From CALWZE01 sp036644375 (GTDB lineage Bacteria > Bacillota > Clostridia > Oscillospirales > Ruminococcaceae), in the NCBI GenBank assembly GCA_036644375.1, contig JAVXQD010000033.1:1-22487 (forward strand): a stretch of 22,487 nucleotides of DNA, in the 5' to 3' direction. Made by a program: the position numbers and the translations under genes. Each line of letters begins with the position of its first letter. Within the stretch, counting starts at the first letter, position 1. The notes under the pieces are model-generated. The model worked only from the letters and a program-made list of their open reading frames with translations, did not search any database and had not been told where the DNA came from. This document shows positions 7,958 to 16,085 of this stretch, one piece after another.

Positions 7958-7976
7958 AATAAAACTCGGTTTTATT
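7958..7976. promoter_or_regulatory. Perfect palindromic operator in front of iclR
   Basis: AATAAAAC-TCG-GTTTTATT is a perfect inverted repeat with 8-base arms and a 3-base spacer. It lies just upstream of the iclR Shine-Dalgarno and about 5-23 bases downstream of the predicted transcription start. The core matches the site at 7094-7106. This arrangement fits autorepression by the IclR-family protein. Confidence 0.75.
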
Positions 7977-7987
7977 AATATACCAAG

Positions 7988-8016
7988 AGCATAGCTAAAA
8001 ATTATTGTATTGTCAA
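7988..8016 (-). promoter_or_regulatory. Sigma-A promoter of iclR
   Basis: On the minus strand, TTGACA (8016-8011) is followed after exactly 17 bases by TATGCT (7993-7988). The expected start near 7981 falls just before the palindrome. Confidence 0.8.
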
Positions 8017-8371
8017 CTGAAATTATGATAATTATGACTAATAATGTTAAATTTGTAAGAATATTGCAATGCTATGTATTTCTTTGGACATAATAAACAA
8101 TGATGTGTTTCATTTTATTGAGGTTGTATTTCGAAGAGTAAAATATTTATAAATTCAACCTAATGAAGATTGAGCGCAATGTGTCCATTTAAATTAGAGG
8201 TACTGCTAAGTATTGAGCCAACGGCACCATTAAATACTATTTTTTGGTAAACAGAAATGTGCAAAAATTACTTTTTGCGCAATTGACGGTTGAAAATCAA
8301 TCAATTAAATTGTTCTTGCGCCTTTTAGGATGCCATATAATGAAAGAAAAGAATATTGCCGTTCTTTTGAT
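8017..8371. other. AT-rich intergenic stretch between spoIIID and iclR
   Basis: No credible gene is seen on either strand. The short open frames on the plus strand here lack ribosome binding sites and protein-like composition. Visible structures are a hairpin TGTGCAAAAA/TTTTTGCGCA (8258-8281, one mismatch, 4-base loop) and a weaker AAAAGAA/TTCTTTT repeat (8348-8369) just after the spoIIID stop. Either could end spoIIID transcription, but neither has a good U-tract. Confidence 0.5.
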
Positions 8372-8635
8372 TTATACATCATCAGTTTTTTTTTGCAAGG
8401 CATATTTATTCTTAGTTGCCATTCCTCCTCGCAGGTGACGCTCCTGCTTGTTTATCTGCAATATCTTTGCGCATTCGCGCCAGAGTATTGGATTAAGTCT
8501 GCGCAGGCGCTTTGATACGTCACTGTGCACGGTCGATTTGCTGACCCCAAATTCCTTTGCCGCACCGCGGACGGTATCTCCTGTCTCAACGATGTATCGC
8601 GCAAGTACAACTGCACGCTCGCAAGTGCTGTCCAT
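8372..8635 (-). CDS. spoIIID: Sporulation transcriptional regulator SpoIIID
   Basis: An 87-residue DNA-binding protein matching SpoIIID along its length. Recognisable segments are RYIVETGDTVRGAAKEFGVS, KSTVHSDVSKRL, and the C-terminal basic ERHLRGGMATKNKY. SpoIIID activates and represses mother-cell genes during endospore formation, after sigma-E and before sigma-K. The start at 8635 (MDSTCERAVV) has AGGGG about 9 bases upstream and gives an N-terminus the same length as known SpoIIID proteins; upstream in-frame ATGs add unsupported residues. It stands alone, between the terminator of the glycan-type operon and the iclR locus. Its presence indicates a spore-forming lineage. Confidence 0.95.
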   Translation of the reverse strand: MDSTCERAVVLARYIVETGDTVRGAAKEFGVSKSTVHSDVSKRLRRLNPILWRECAKILQINKQERHLRGGMATKNKYALQKKTDDV

Positions 8636-8669
8636 ATGGCTTATCCCCTCACACATATTAGTTGATATA

Positions 8670-8698
8670 TGTTTATGAGTGAACAGCACGGCTTATAC
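8670..8698 (-). promoter_or_regulatory. Possible sigma-E-type promoter of spoIIID
   Basis: On the minus strand GTATAA (8698-8693) is followed after 15 bases by CATAAACA (8677-8670), resembling the sigma-E -10 pattern CATACAAT only partly. spoIIID is known to be transcribed by sigma-E in Bacillus. The match is weak and rests partly on that expectation. Confidence 0.35.
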
Positions 8699-8711
8699 GC
8701 AATATTAAACA

Positions 8712-8749
8712 GAAAAAAGCCGAAAGCAGAATGATAGCTGCTTTCGGCT
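8712..8749 (-). terminator. Rho-independent terminator of the GT-C/DUF2142 operon
   Basis: AGCCGAAAGCAG and CTGCTTTCGGCT form a perfect 12-base stem with an 8-base loop, followed on the minus strand by TTTTTTCTGTTT. It lies about 130 bases after the stop of the GT-C-like gene and just before spoIIID, insulating the two. Confidence 0.9.
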
Positions 8750-8878
8750 GAAAATTATGTATGCTGCAGCTGCAACCTTGCAGCTTTTAAGCATTGGGCT
8801 TGATGCGATTTTTAAAATTGAATTAATGTGAAAATAAACCTATGAAGACACCGTGAGAACCCGCAAACAGATGTTTTG

Positions 8879-10852
8879 TCAATAGCCGTACTGATCACGA
8901 AGCGCCTGCACCTGCTTGGTCCCATAGGTCGGCACAAGCAGCAAATTCACGCCGTCATCAGTTACCTTATACATATTGGCGGTTCCGTCATAAAAGCCAA
9001 TCATGTTGTCGCTGAACATGCTCGAAAATTCCTCGGTAAAGTAGTCGTCAACTTTTTGGATAAAGACATAATCTATCTCTTTTTCGCGAAGAAATTCGGT
9101 GAATCTTTTTGCATCCACCTCGGTGTCATAGCGCCCGACATGACGCGCTCCGATAGGAATAAAATTCCCGCCGTCCAGAGTTTTTTCTGTAAAGGCCGGC
9201 TGAAATTCATAGTTGAAATAAAACCACTCGCCGCCATCCGAGTTTTGGCAGACATAATAAATTTTGTCGTTTTCCGTAAATGCCCCGTTGAATTTTGCCG
9301 CGCTGTTCGCCATCAGCTCACGCAATGGCAGCAGGCTTTGATATACCTTGTCACTGGTGAAGACATACTGGTCAAAATTGACAGGTGAATAGTGAAAAAG
9401 CGCAAAGATCAATAACCCGCATACGCATACACCCGGCAGCATTGAACTTGGCTTTTTAAATCGCCACAGACTTATTGCAAAAACGCTCAGTCCGATAATG
9501 GTAAGCATCCATCCGATAGGATAGGACGAAACATATCGCTCATATGAAGTCAATGAATATTCATTGGAATGCGAAAAAATTGCGGTATAGGCGTAGGTCT
9601 GGAATAGATAATACATAAAGAATCCGCCGCATAGCATGAGAGAAACCGCGCTTATGCGAAGCGTGTTTTTGCGTTCCTTGCAGAACAGAGAAAATATTAT
9701 GGGTATGACGGTAAATACAATTATCATCTCCCAAACTGTGCCGAAAGTCAAAAGCTGGCGCTGACCCAGCGCTTCCCACATTCTTTTGAATATCTCGTTG
9801 AAATATGGGTCCTGTCCGCTCAGCATTTGAATTATCCCGAATTCATACGGAACCGAAACGCGTGAAATTGAGGTTGCAGCCGCAAAATGAAGGGTCCAGA
9901 TTTGATAGCTTAAAATCAGACCGACAAATAGAATGAGAGGGTAAATTGCCTTAAAAATTCCCCTATTTGATTTGAATACTGTTTTTGTCGGGTAGTTTTT
10001 GCTCACAATCATATCAAAGGACATAATTACAGCAGCTACAAGCCCGAATGCAAGACCTATATCCTTTATCATCGGAAGCAGCATAAGCCCGAGAAGAGTC
10101 GCGAGATAGTTCCAGAGATTTCGCTCCTCGCTTGTTGCAAAATACGCAAGAAGTGCGCCGCCGAATACTACACCGACAGGCACATCGGAATAAGAGGTGA
10201 CATAAAGCTTAAGTCCTTCAAAGGAATACCAAAACAGATAGAGGCAGCTGATTGCCGTGAAGCTGAGCACGGGAATAGTGATGTAATTTCTCCATTTTAC
10301 ACGCGCAAACAGCATGGACATTACCGACATAATCAAAATATCATACGCAAGATACACACGCCATTCGCGGAACACAGTGCTTGTGCACTGCATAAAAAAG
10401 CTGAATATCGGAAGTCCGGGCGGGTATGAAATATTTATCATACTACTGGTAAACAGCGTGTAAACCTGCTGGTGCTCAAACAGAGTTTTCGCCGCAATTC
10501 CCCAAAATGAAAATTCGTCCCAAAAGGTAAAGTACGGATTTTTTATTCCGACTGCAATCAGAAAACCGAGTGAGGCAACAATAAAGAAGGTCATTCCGGG
10601 TGTAAAAATTGCTTTGACTGATGAGCAAAGCTCCTTTCGCTTGACCCAAAATATGTATACAAGCGAAAAAACAGCAAAAGCAAATATGATGTAAACTGCG
10701 GGCATAAGCAGGTTGAGCGTCCCCATATAGCACAGGAACAGCGTTATGAGCGCTATCGACGCAAATGGGGCAACCGACGCATTCAGCTTAAAGCGGACGA
10801 TAAAGAACGCCGCAATTGCCAAAATCGCCAGAAATGAAACAGCAAAATCCAT
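8879..10852 (-). CDS. Polytopic membrane protein, GT-C glycosyltransferase-like
   Basis: A 657-residue protein with roughly a dozen hydrophobic segments in its first 490 residues and a soluble C-terminal part of about 160 residues. An acidic motif FWDEFSFWG (Asp112/Glu113) follows the first helices, and SYPPGLPIF lies near 142. A DE-type acidic pair in the first large external loop plus a YPPGLP segment is typical of polyprenyl-phosphate-sugar-dependent GT-C enzymes (GT39/PMT/ArnT-like), so a lipid-linked sugar transferase at the membrane is the best guess. Donor and acceptor are unknown. GGAG lies 7 bases before the ATG. It starts 15 bases after the DUF2142 gene and is the last gene before a strong terminator. 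Confidence 0.75.
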   Translation of the reverse strand: MDFAVSFLAILAIAAFFIVRFKLNASVAPFASIALITLFLCYMGTLNLLMPAVYIIFAFAVFSLVYIFWVKRKELCSSVKAIFTPGMTFFIVASLGFLIAVGIKNPYFTFWDEFSFWGIAAKTLFEHQQVYTLFTSSMINISYPPGLPIFSFFMQCTSTVFREWRVYLAYDILIMSVMSMLFARVKWRNYITIPVLSFTAISCLYLFWYSFEGLKLYVTSYSDVPVGVVFGGALLAYFATSEERNLWNYLATLLGLMLLPMIKDIGLAFGLVAAVIMSFDMIVSKNYPTKTVFKSNRGIFKAIYPLILFVGLILSYQIWTLHFAAATSISRVSVPYEFGIIQMLSGQDPYFNEIFKRMWEALGQRQLLTFGTVWEMIIVFTVIPIIFSLFCKERKNTLRISAVSLMLCGGFFMYYLFQTYAYTAIFSHSNEYSLTSYERYVSSYPIGWMLTIIGLSVFAISLWRFKKPSSMLPGVCVCGLLIFALFHYSPVNFDQYVFTSDKVYQSLLPLRELMANSAAKFNGAFTENDKIYYVCQNSDGGEWFYFNYEFQPAFTEKTLDGGNFIPIGARHVGRYDTEVDAKRFTEFLREKEIDYVFIQKVDDYFTEEFSSMFSDNMIGFYDGTANMYKVTDDGVNLLLVPTYGTKQVQALRDQYGY

Positions 10853-10867
10853 ATTGAAACTCCTTTT

Positions 10868-13024
10868 TTAAGTGAAAAAATATAACAGTGCAAGCTCAAA
10901 TGCGGCAACGAGTCCAAGACAGGTGCATATATAAATGCCGAGCGAGTCGCGGTCGGAATCGGTTTTTGAGGAATCAGACGAGACGAACCTGAGCTGTCTG
11001 CCGAATAACGAGGAAAGAACCCCGACGATGCAGGGAAGAACAGGAATGAAATAGCGCGCTTGAACGCCGAGAATCGAAGTGCTTCCGAGAGTGGACCAGG
11101 TGCAGTAAAAGCCCGTGACGACAAGTGCATAAATAAATAGAATAATACCCGCGAAAATCCATTTGTCGGATTTTTTTCGCTTTGCGGTTGTTTCGGAATA
11201 CAGCAGTGATACGACCACAACCGCAATCGGGCAAAGAAGACTTGTGAGTACGGCATTTGCATCGAGCCATCCGAACAAGCCAAGCTCATCGAGATAAAAA
11301 CAGTTCATATATCCGTCGACCGCCGCCGTCAATCCATAGCGAATCGGATTTCCGAGTATATAGTTTATCTGAGAGGCGACGTTGACGCCGTCGGGGCTGC
11401 CCACAGGGGGAATGCCGCGCGCAAACGCACCCGCATAGGCAAGAGTTGCGAAATAAAACAGTGCCCCGCCAAGAGCAAGAGCGCCAAGCGCAGTAATGCG
11501 CGGATATTTTCCGAGCTTAAAGCTATCCCTCGGCACAGCAAAAATGAGAAGTGCAAGCGGAAAGTAGAGCGGCTTTACTGATACAATCATGCCGAAGGTA
11601 ACACACAGTATCACTAAATCCGACAAGTGAATGTCCTTTTTAAACAGGATACCGAACATAAGAATGACACACGCGATAAACATCGCATCATAGGAATATG
11701 ACGCGCACAAAAACAGTGTTAGAGGAAACAGAGCAGTCACAATAATCGCGCCTCGGTAACGCTCTGCCCATTTTAACGCAAAATAAGCACATACTGCAAG
11801 TGTTAAGACATTCATGAGCCGCCCCAGATAAAAGGCGGCAAGCTCACTGCCGAACAGGTGTCCGGCAGCTATTCCCATAGCAGACGGAATGTATGGCACA
11901 ATTACCTGAATAGGAGATGAATAGGTCTTTCCGATATAAGGCTCGTCCTTGGTTTCCGCAAACTCAGTCATGCTCTGCAAAACGCTTCCGCTGCCCTTTT
12001 GCTGAACCTCCTTGTAGAAGTTTCCGGGAAAGCTGTCGACAAGCCGCAGTACCTCGTCGGGATATTCAACGCTGTTGTCAAAGGTGAAGTCTCCGCTCGA
12101 GATTGTATAAGCGCGAAGATAGTGCCAGTATTCATCGGGTGCCTGCATCGGCGCGCTTGCAAAGCTGAATATTGTTCCACACAGCAGTACACATGCGGCG
12201 AGCTTGAGTGGGGCATTGTGAATTCTGAAAACAATAAAATATATTGAGATATACAAAAGAGAAAAAAGCACAAACGAGGCGAAAATCAATATATTGCCAA
12301 GACCTGCGACCGCCGTGAACATGCGCGGAGCCTGAAAGGCCGCAAGCATAACAAGTGTTTGCAGAAATACGTAGGTGCAAATGATTAGATTGGGCTTGCG
12401 TCCTTTTTTTGTGAGCCTATGTCGAACAAAGATATACAAAAGTGACAAGCAAAGCAGAATATATACCCAAAGTATAACCCGAGCGGGACTGAATTCCTCT
12501 CGCTGTATAGTGTAGTTAAGAGTCGCTCCGTCAAATGAAACAGTTGTACGAACCTTTTCTGTCGGATAAATTCGAATGGCAAAAAGCTCATCTGCATTGA
12601 GATTTGCGGTATAAAGACCGTCCTCTGCACGCACAAGCGGAGCTATGTATTCTCCTTTTGCGCCATCCACCACCGCAGTATAGTATATTACGGTTTCGGT
12701 GTCGTCGGAGTTATCCCGTGACATAGCGACGGAGATATTCTGCGCCCACTTTCCGCCGAGATTTTCATAATAGAAATAGCTGTTATAGGCGAGCGCGTAA
12801 TATCGGTCTGCACCGACTTTATCGAACTCCCAGGTGGAAACCTCATCGCCGCTAAGCTTGCACATGACATCGGTGTCTCCGCCAGAAGAAAGCGCAGAGT
12901 CAATATTGCGGTTACAGAACCCGACAAAGCCCAGCTCCGCTGCCGCACCCAAAATCAGCAGTACGAGCACAATCATTGCAATGACAAGAGGACTTTTTTT
13001 CTTTTGATAAGTAGGCATCGGCAT
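10868..13024 (-). CDS. DUF2142-family polytopic membrane protein
   Basis: A 718-residue protein. It has an N-terminal helix (about 12-36), an extracytoplasmic domain of about 140 residues, then around ten further helices. SAPMQAPDEYWHYLRAYTIS (Asp297/Glu298) is the hallmark region of the DUF2142 family, which is structurally GT-C-like and often occurs in surface polysaccharide loci. The start at 13024 has GGAGG 8 bases upstream; the open frame to 13081 crosses that ribosome binding site and is rejected. The next gene, also GT-C-like, begins 15 bases downstream, so the two likely act together, perhaps in transferring sugar from a polyprenyl carrier. Function is inferred from family and context only. 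Confidence 0.82.
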   Translation of the reverse strand: MPMPTYQKKKSPLVIAMIVLVLLILGAAAELGFVGFCNRNIDSALSSGGDTDVMCKLSGDEVSTWEFDKVGADRYYALAYNSYFYYENLGGKWAQNISVAMSRDNSDDTETVIYYTAVVDGAKGEYIAPLVRAEDGLYTANLNADELFAIRIYPTEKVRTTVSFDGATLNYTIQREEFSPARVILWVYILLCLSLLYIFVRHRLTKKGRKPNLIICTYVFLQTLVMLAAFQAPRMFTAVAGLGNILIFASFVLFSLLYISIYFIVFRIHNAPLKLAACVLLCGTIFSFASAPMQAPDEYWHYLRAYTISSGDFTFDNSVEYPDEVLRLVDSFPGNFYKEVQQKGSGSVLQSMTEFAETKDEPYIGKTYSSPIQVIVPYIPSAMGIAAGHLFGSELAAFYLGRLMNVLTLAVCAYFALKWAERYRGAIIVTALFPLTLFLCASYSYDAMFIACVILMFGILFKKDIHLSDLVILCVTFGMIVSVKPLYFPLALLIFAVPRDSFKLGKYPRITALGALALGGALFYFATLAYAGAFARGIPPVGSPDGVNVASQINYILGNPIRYGLTAAVDGYMNCFYLDELGLFGWLDANAVLTSLLCPIAVVVVSLLYSETTAKRKKSDKWIFAGIILFIYALVVTGFYCTWSTLGSTSILGVQARYFIPVLPCIVGVLSSLFGRQLRFVSSDSSKTDSDRDSLGIYICTCLGLVAAFELALLYFFT

Positions 13025-13040
13025 GGTGTTCACCTCCGGG

Positions 13041-13253
13041 TCATATTGAAAAGCAGGCTGTGCTGACAATCGCTGTAACAATCAAGAATCCGATGTCAAT
13101 TGGCAAGCGGTTTTGATAATATTCAAAGCCGGATGCAGCTTTTGGCAGAGAAAACTGTTTTAGAATTTTCTCTCTCGCATCACTCGAATTTTCGGTGACT
13201 GACAGAAAAGATTTCAAACAGTGAAAACTTTTCCGCAGATTGGATATCGTCAC
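13041..13253 (-). CDS. Possible small protein with C-terminal hydrophobic segment
   Basis: A 70-codon open frame starting with GTG fits the gap between neuB (ends 39 bases upstream) and the DUF2142 gene (starts 16 bases downstream). The product has a basic N-terminal half and ends in a hydrophobic stretch, LPIDIGFLIVTAIVSTACFS, that could be a membrane anchor. Against it, the only AGG lies directly against the start codon, with no properly spaced Shine-Dalgarno, and I recognise no family. It may be chance. Confidence 0.3.
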   Translation of the reverse strand: MTISNLRKSFHCLKSFLSVTENSSDAREKILKQFSLPKAASGFEYYQNRLPIDIGFLIVTAIVSTACFSI

Positions 13254-13292
13254 CCTGTTTTAGCAATTGACACAAATAATATTGGCAGAGAT

Positions 13293-14288
13293 TCAAAATT
13301 CAATCATTTCATCAGGCGAAAAATCACGGACGGCTGTTTTTCCTATGACCTCAAACCAGTGTATCGGGGAAATACCGTCTCCGGGACGCTTGACGTCGAG
13401 CATATCTGCGCTCAATATTTCTCCCGACATTATTTTTCGCGCTGCAACAATACTCTTTCGCGCAATACTCTTGTTTTTGGATTCGGATTCGGACGGCAGT
13501 TTTTCACCGTTTCCCAGTGCAAGCTCCACATTGCGAATTGAGCTTACCATGGCTTTGAGTTCGCATGGCTCGAGTGAACAGGAGTGGTCGGGGCCCTCCA
13601 TGTGTCGGTCAAGCGTAAAGTGCTTTTCAATTATTTCGGCTCCGAGTGCGACAGCGGCAATGGGAGCCTCAATGCCGAGAGTGTGATCACTGTATCCGAC
13701 CGCACCGCCAAATTGAGCCCGGATTGCGTTCATGGCTCGCAGATTGGCGTCTGCGAACGGTGTGGGGTATTCTGTGTTGCAATGAAGAAGACTGACACTC
13801 GGAGTGCCGTTTTTCAGCAGTGTATCGCGCGCAAATGCAATCTCGCATAGCTCGCTCATTCCGGTTGAGACAATAACCGGTTTTTCGGTTTTGGCAACAG
13901 CCAAAAGAAGAGGCAGGTTGGTGATTTCTCCCGATGGAACCTTGATAAGCGGCATATTGAGAGACATAAGAAATTCAAGGCTCGGTATGTCAAATGGCGT
14001 TGATAAAAATTGTATTTTCTTTTGCTTACAGTACTCCGCAAGCTCGGCAAAGCTGTCGTAGGAAAGCCACAGCTTGCGCACCATGTCCAACTGACTCTCG
14101 CCGCCGCCTGTGCTGGCGAGCTGGTACTCGGCTTTTTTTGCAAAAACCGAAATCACCTTTTCCGGAATAAAGGTCTGAAATTTGACTGCGTCCGCGTTTG
14201 AGTTCGCCGCCGCATCAATCAGCTTTTTTGCAAGAGCAATGTCACCGTTGTGATTGACTCCTGCCTCTGCGATAATATAAACAGACAT
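13293..14288 (-). CDS. neuB: N-acetylneuraminate/legionaminate-type synthase (NeuB family)
   Basis: A 331-residue enzyme that condenses phosphoenolpyruvate with an N-acetylated hexose such as ManNAc or a 2,4-diacetamido-trideoxyhexose to make a nonulosonic acid. The N-terminal barrel shows IIAEAGVNHNGD, ADAVKFQTF, IQFLSTPFD, IKVPSGEITN, YSDHTLGIEA, EKHFTLDR and GPDHSCSLEP. The C-terminal antifreeze-like SAF domain runs from about 268 to the end (RKSIVAARKIMSGEILS). AAAGGAGG lies upstream of the ATG at 14288; the frame reaching 14360 enters the preceding gene. It sits 19 bases after the 3D-domain gene. No CMP-transferase (NeuA), epimerase or aminotransferase is seen here, so whether the product is sialic, legionaminic or pseudaminic acid cannot be told. 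Confidence 0.9.
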   Translation of the reverse strand: MSVYIIAEAGVNHNGDIALAKKLIDAAANSNADAVKFQTFIPEKVISVFAKKAEYQLASTGGGESQLDMVRKLWLSYDSFAELAEYCKQKKIQFLSTPFDIPSLEFLMSLNMPLIKVPSGEITNLPLLLAVAKTEKPVIVSTGMSELCEIAFARDTLLKNGTPSVSLLHCNTEYPTPFADANLRAMNAIRAQFGGAVGYSDHTLGIEAPIAAVALGAEIIEKHFTLDRHMEGPDHSCSLEPCELKAMVSSIRNVELALGNGEKLPSESESKNKSIARKSIVAARKIMSGEILSADMLDVKRPGDGISPIHWFEVIGKTAVRDFSPDEMIEF

Positions 14289-14307
14289 TGTTTTTCCTCC
14301 TTTAGCC

Positions 14308-16056
14308 TCAGCTCGGAACGCGTGAGCGAAACATGCCCGGATGTGCGGCATATTGCTCAAGCTCGGGCTGATTGAGCTGTTTTACAACATAGACATTCAT
14401 TTTGTGTTTTCCGAAGAGCGCACTCTCCGTATAGGTCTCGAAAAACAGGTCAATGTCAACATATCCCGCCATCATTGCCTCGCCTACATCTGCGGCAATC
14501 GCCCAGCCATATGTGAATTTGCCGGTCGGGCTTGTGATATAGAGAAGCGAACCATACGGGATGACATTGGTGTTGACCGCTACAAAGCCCTGAAACATAT
14601 GCATCCCGCTTGCCCCGAAGGTGCCGGGCTTAAAGCTGTAGGCAGTGCATACGGCATTTTGCAGTACGCGCTCGTAAGATGCAGGGGCATTGTCAACAAT
14701 TTGGATATCGGTGAATTCCGACCCGTCAATAGGACTCATATGAGCGTCATTTTTGCCCTCAAGCGTCACGACATTCCAAGGGAAATCCTCATAATCCTCT
14801 TCTATTACGGTGCTTTGCGTGAGCACACCGTCAATGAATTTATCTTGATAGGTGCGATAGGCAAGACCGTCTCGACCACCGCCCTCATTCATAATCTGAG
14901 TTTTGCCCTCGCGAATGAGAGGGGAGGGCTTCACGACCTTCTGCCACGCAACGGCTTCGGTGACCTCCCGCTGCTCATATCGAACTCGCTTGACCGTAAT
15001 GGTCTCGTTTTCGTCAAGAACCTTGTCCGGTTCAGGCTCGACAATATCGTCCTCACCGACTGTTATTCCGAGCTGAGCCAACGTTTCGGCTGTTGTACTG
15101 CCGTAAACCTTGTGAGTCAGAGTTCTGCCGTCTGCAATCACAGTAACGTCGTATGCGCGGCTGACGGTGAGATATCGGGTTGTGCCGAGCTGACTTTCGC
15201 TTATCGAATCGGCTTGATTAAACTCGAGTCCTGCTTCGTTAAAAATATCGGAGTATTCATCGGCGTTTGAAAATAAAATCGAGATGGTTTTTCCGCCCTC
15301 GCTGATATAATACAGATTTCCGAATGCGTAGTTTATGAGATAAATCGGAACCATCAGCAGCAGAACCAATACTATAAAAGCGACATTGGACGGAGCAAAA
15401 AAGCGGCGAATAAAGCTGCGCGGCGAATCGTCAGTCTCGGTATGCACCTCGGAAATGGCAGATAATGCTGTACTTGAGACAGAGGTGTTTGTCGTGGCAG
15501 GCTGAGCGGACTCATGTGAATTGAAAATATTCAAAGCATTTTCGGATTCGGAAGCGCTCTCGGATTTGCCGGATGGCTGCAATTGATTGATGTCCGCCGC
15601 TTCGTTTTGCATTTCTTCTTTCACAATGCAATCGGGCTTGTCTGCATCGGACAAAATTTCCACGAGCTTGTCGGTTGTTATCGAAGGTGAAGCTTCCGAC
15701 ATGCTGTCGGGTTCTGTGCTATGCAAAGAAGCTTTCGGCACCGTGTCGGAGATGACGACCGACGGCTGAGCGCAGGACTCGGGCGAACACTTGTCGGCCG
15801 GAATCCGTTCACTGCTTGAAACAGGATTCCCTGCACCTTGTGAAGCGGACAGAGCCCTGTCGATTTCCGCACGGCTCAGCTCAACTGTTTTCAGCATCCA
15901 ATCCGCTTTCTCGGCGGTAATTTCAATTGAGGAACCGCTTTTTCCGAGAAGCTCAGGTGCAATGTCTGCGGGATAGGTCGGTACATTGGCGAAAGCTTCT
16001 CCGGTTTTATATTTTTCTGGTGCGCTGAATTTGTATTTGTTCTTTTTGAGTTTCAT
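14308..16056 (-). CDS. Membrane-anchored wall protein with DUF348, G5 and 3D domains (YabE-like)
   Basis: A 582-residue protein. Residues 1-215 are a Ser/Glu/Ala-rich, probably disordered cytoplasmic region. One transmembrane helix lies at about 225-247. Outside are a DUF348 region (about 300-350, YDVTVIADGRTLTHKVYGST), a G5 domain (about 357-425, with EQREVTEAVAWQ and KTQIMNEGGGRDG), and a C-terminal 3D domain (about 470-558, TAYSFKPGTFGASG to MNVYVVK). The 3D fold is shared with lytic transglycosylases such as MltA. Two of the three name-giving aspartates are visible (Asp523, Asp536), but the first, in AVDP of most relatives, is Asn495 (AVNT). Probably a peptidoglycan-cleaving or -binding protein related to YabE/RpfB-like proteins. 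Its ribosome binding site is weak. It lies 29 bases after ttcA-like. Confidence 0.87.
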   Translation of the reverse strand: MKLKKNKYKFSAPEKYKTGEAFANVPTYPADIAPELLGKSGSSIEITAEKADWMLKTVELSRAEIDRALSASQGAGNPVSSSERIPADKCSPESCAQPSVVISDTVPKASLHSTEPDSMSEASPSITTDKLVEILSDADKPDCIVKEEMQNEAADINQLQPSGKSESASESENALNIFNSHESAQPATTNTSVSSTALSAISEVHTETDDSPRSFIRRFFAPSNVAFIVLVLLLMVPIYLINYAFGNLYYISEGGKTISILFSNADEYSDIFNEAGLEFNQADSISESQLGTTRYLTVSRAYDVTVIADGRTLTHKVYGSTTAETLAQLGITVGEDDIVEPEPDKVLDENETITVKRVRYEQREVTEAVAWQKVVKPSPLIREGKTQIMNEGGGRDGLAYRTYQDKFIDGVLTQSTVIEEDYEDFPWNVVTLEGKNDAHMSPIDGSEFTDIQIVDNAPASYERVLQNAVCTAYSFKPGTFGASGMHMFQGFVAVNTNVIPYGSLLYITSPTGKFTYGWAIAADVGEAMMAGYVDIDLFFETYTESALFGKHKMNVYVVKQLNQPELEQYAAHPGMFRSRVPS

Positions 16057-16085
16057 AGATTACCAAATTTTCATCCGTTATTTTC

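Noticed and set aside
8088..8117. GAAACA...TGTTTA element as a third IclR site
   Set aside because: The arms match only partly and the spacing differs from the two well-matched sites, so it is not counted.
8244..8515. Short plus-strand open frames downstream of iclR's promoter region
   Set aside because: They run into spoIIID antisense and show no Shine-Dalgarno or protein-like pattern.
8768..8785. Inverted repeat AGCTGCAA/TTGCAGCT
   Set aside because: Two-base loop and no U-tract; the nearby 12-base stem at 8712-8749 explains termination better.
14341..15270. 309-codon open frame on the plus strand
   Set aside because: It lies wholly opposite the DUF348-G5-3D gene and its protein has no recognisable domain; GC-rich third positions of the real gene keep the antisense frame open.
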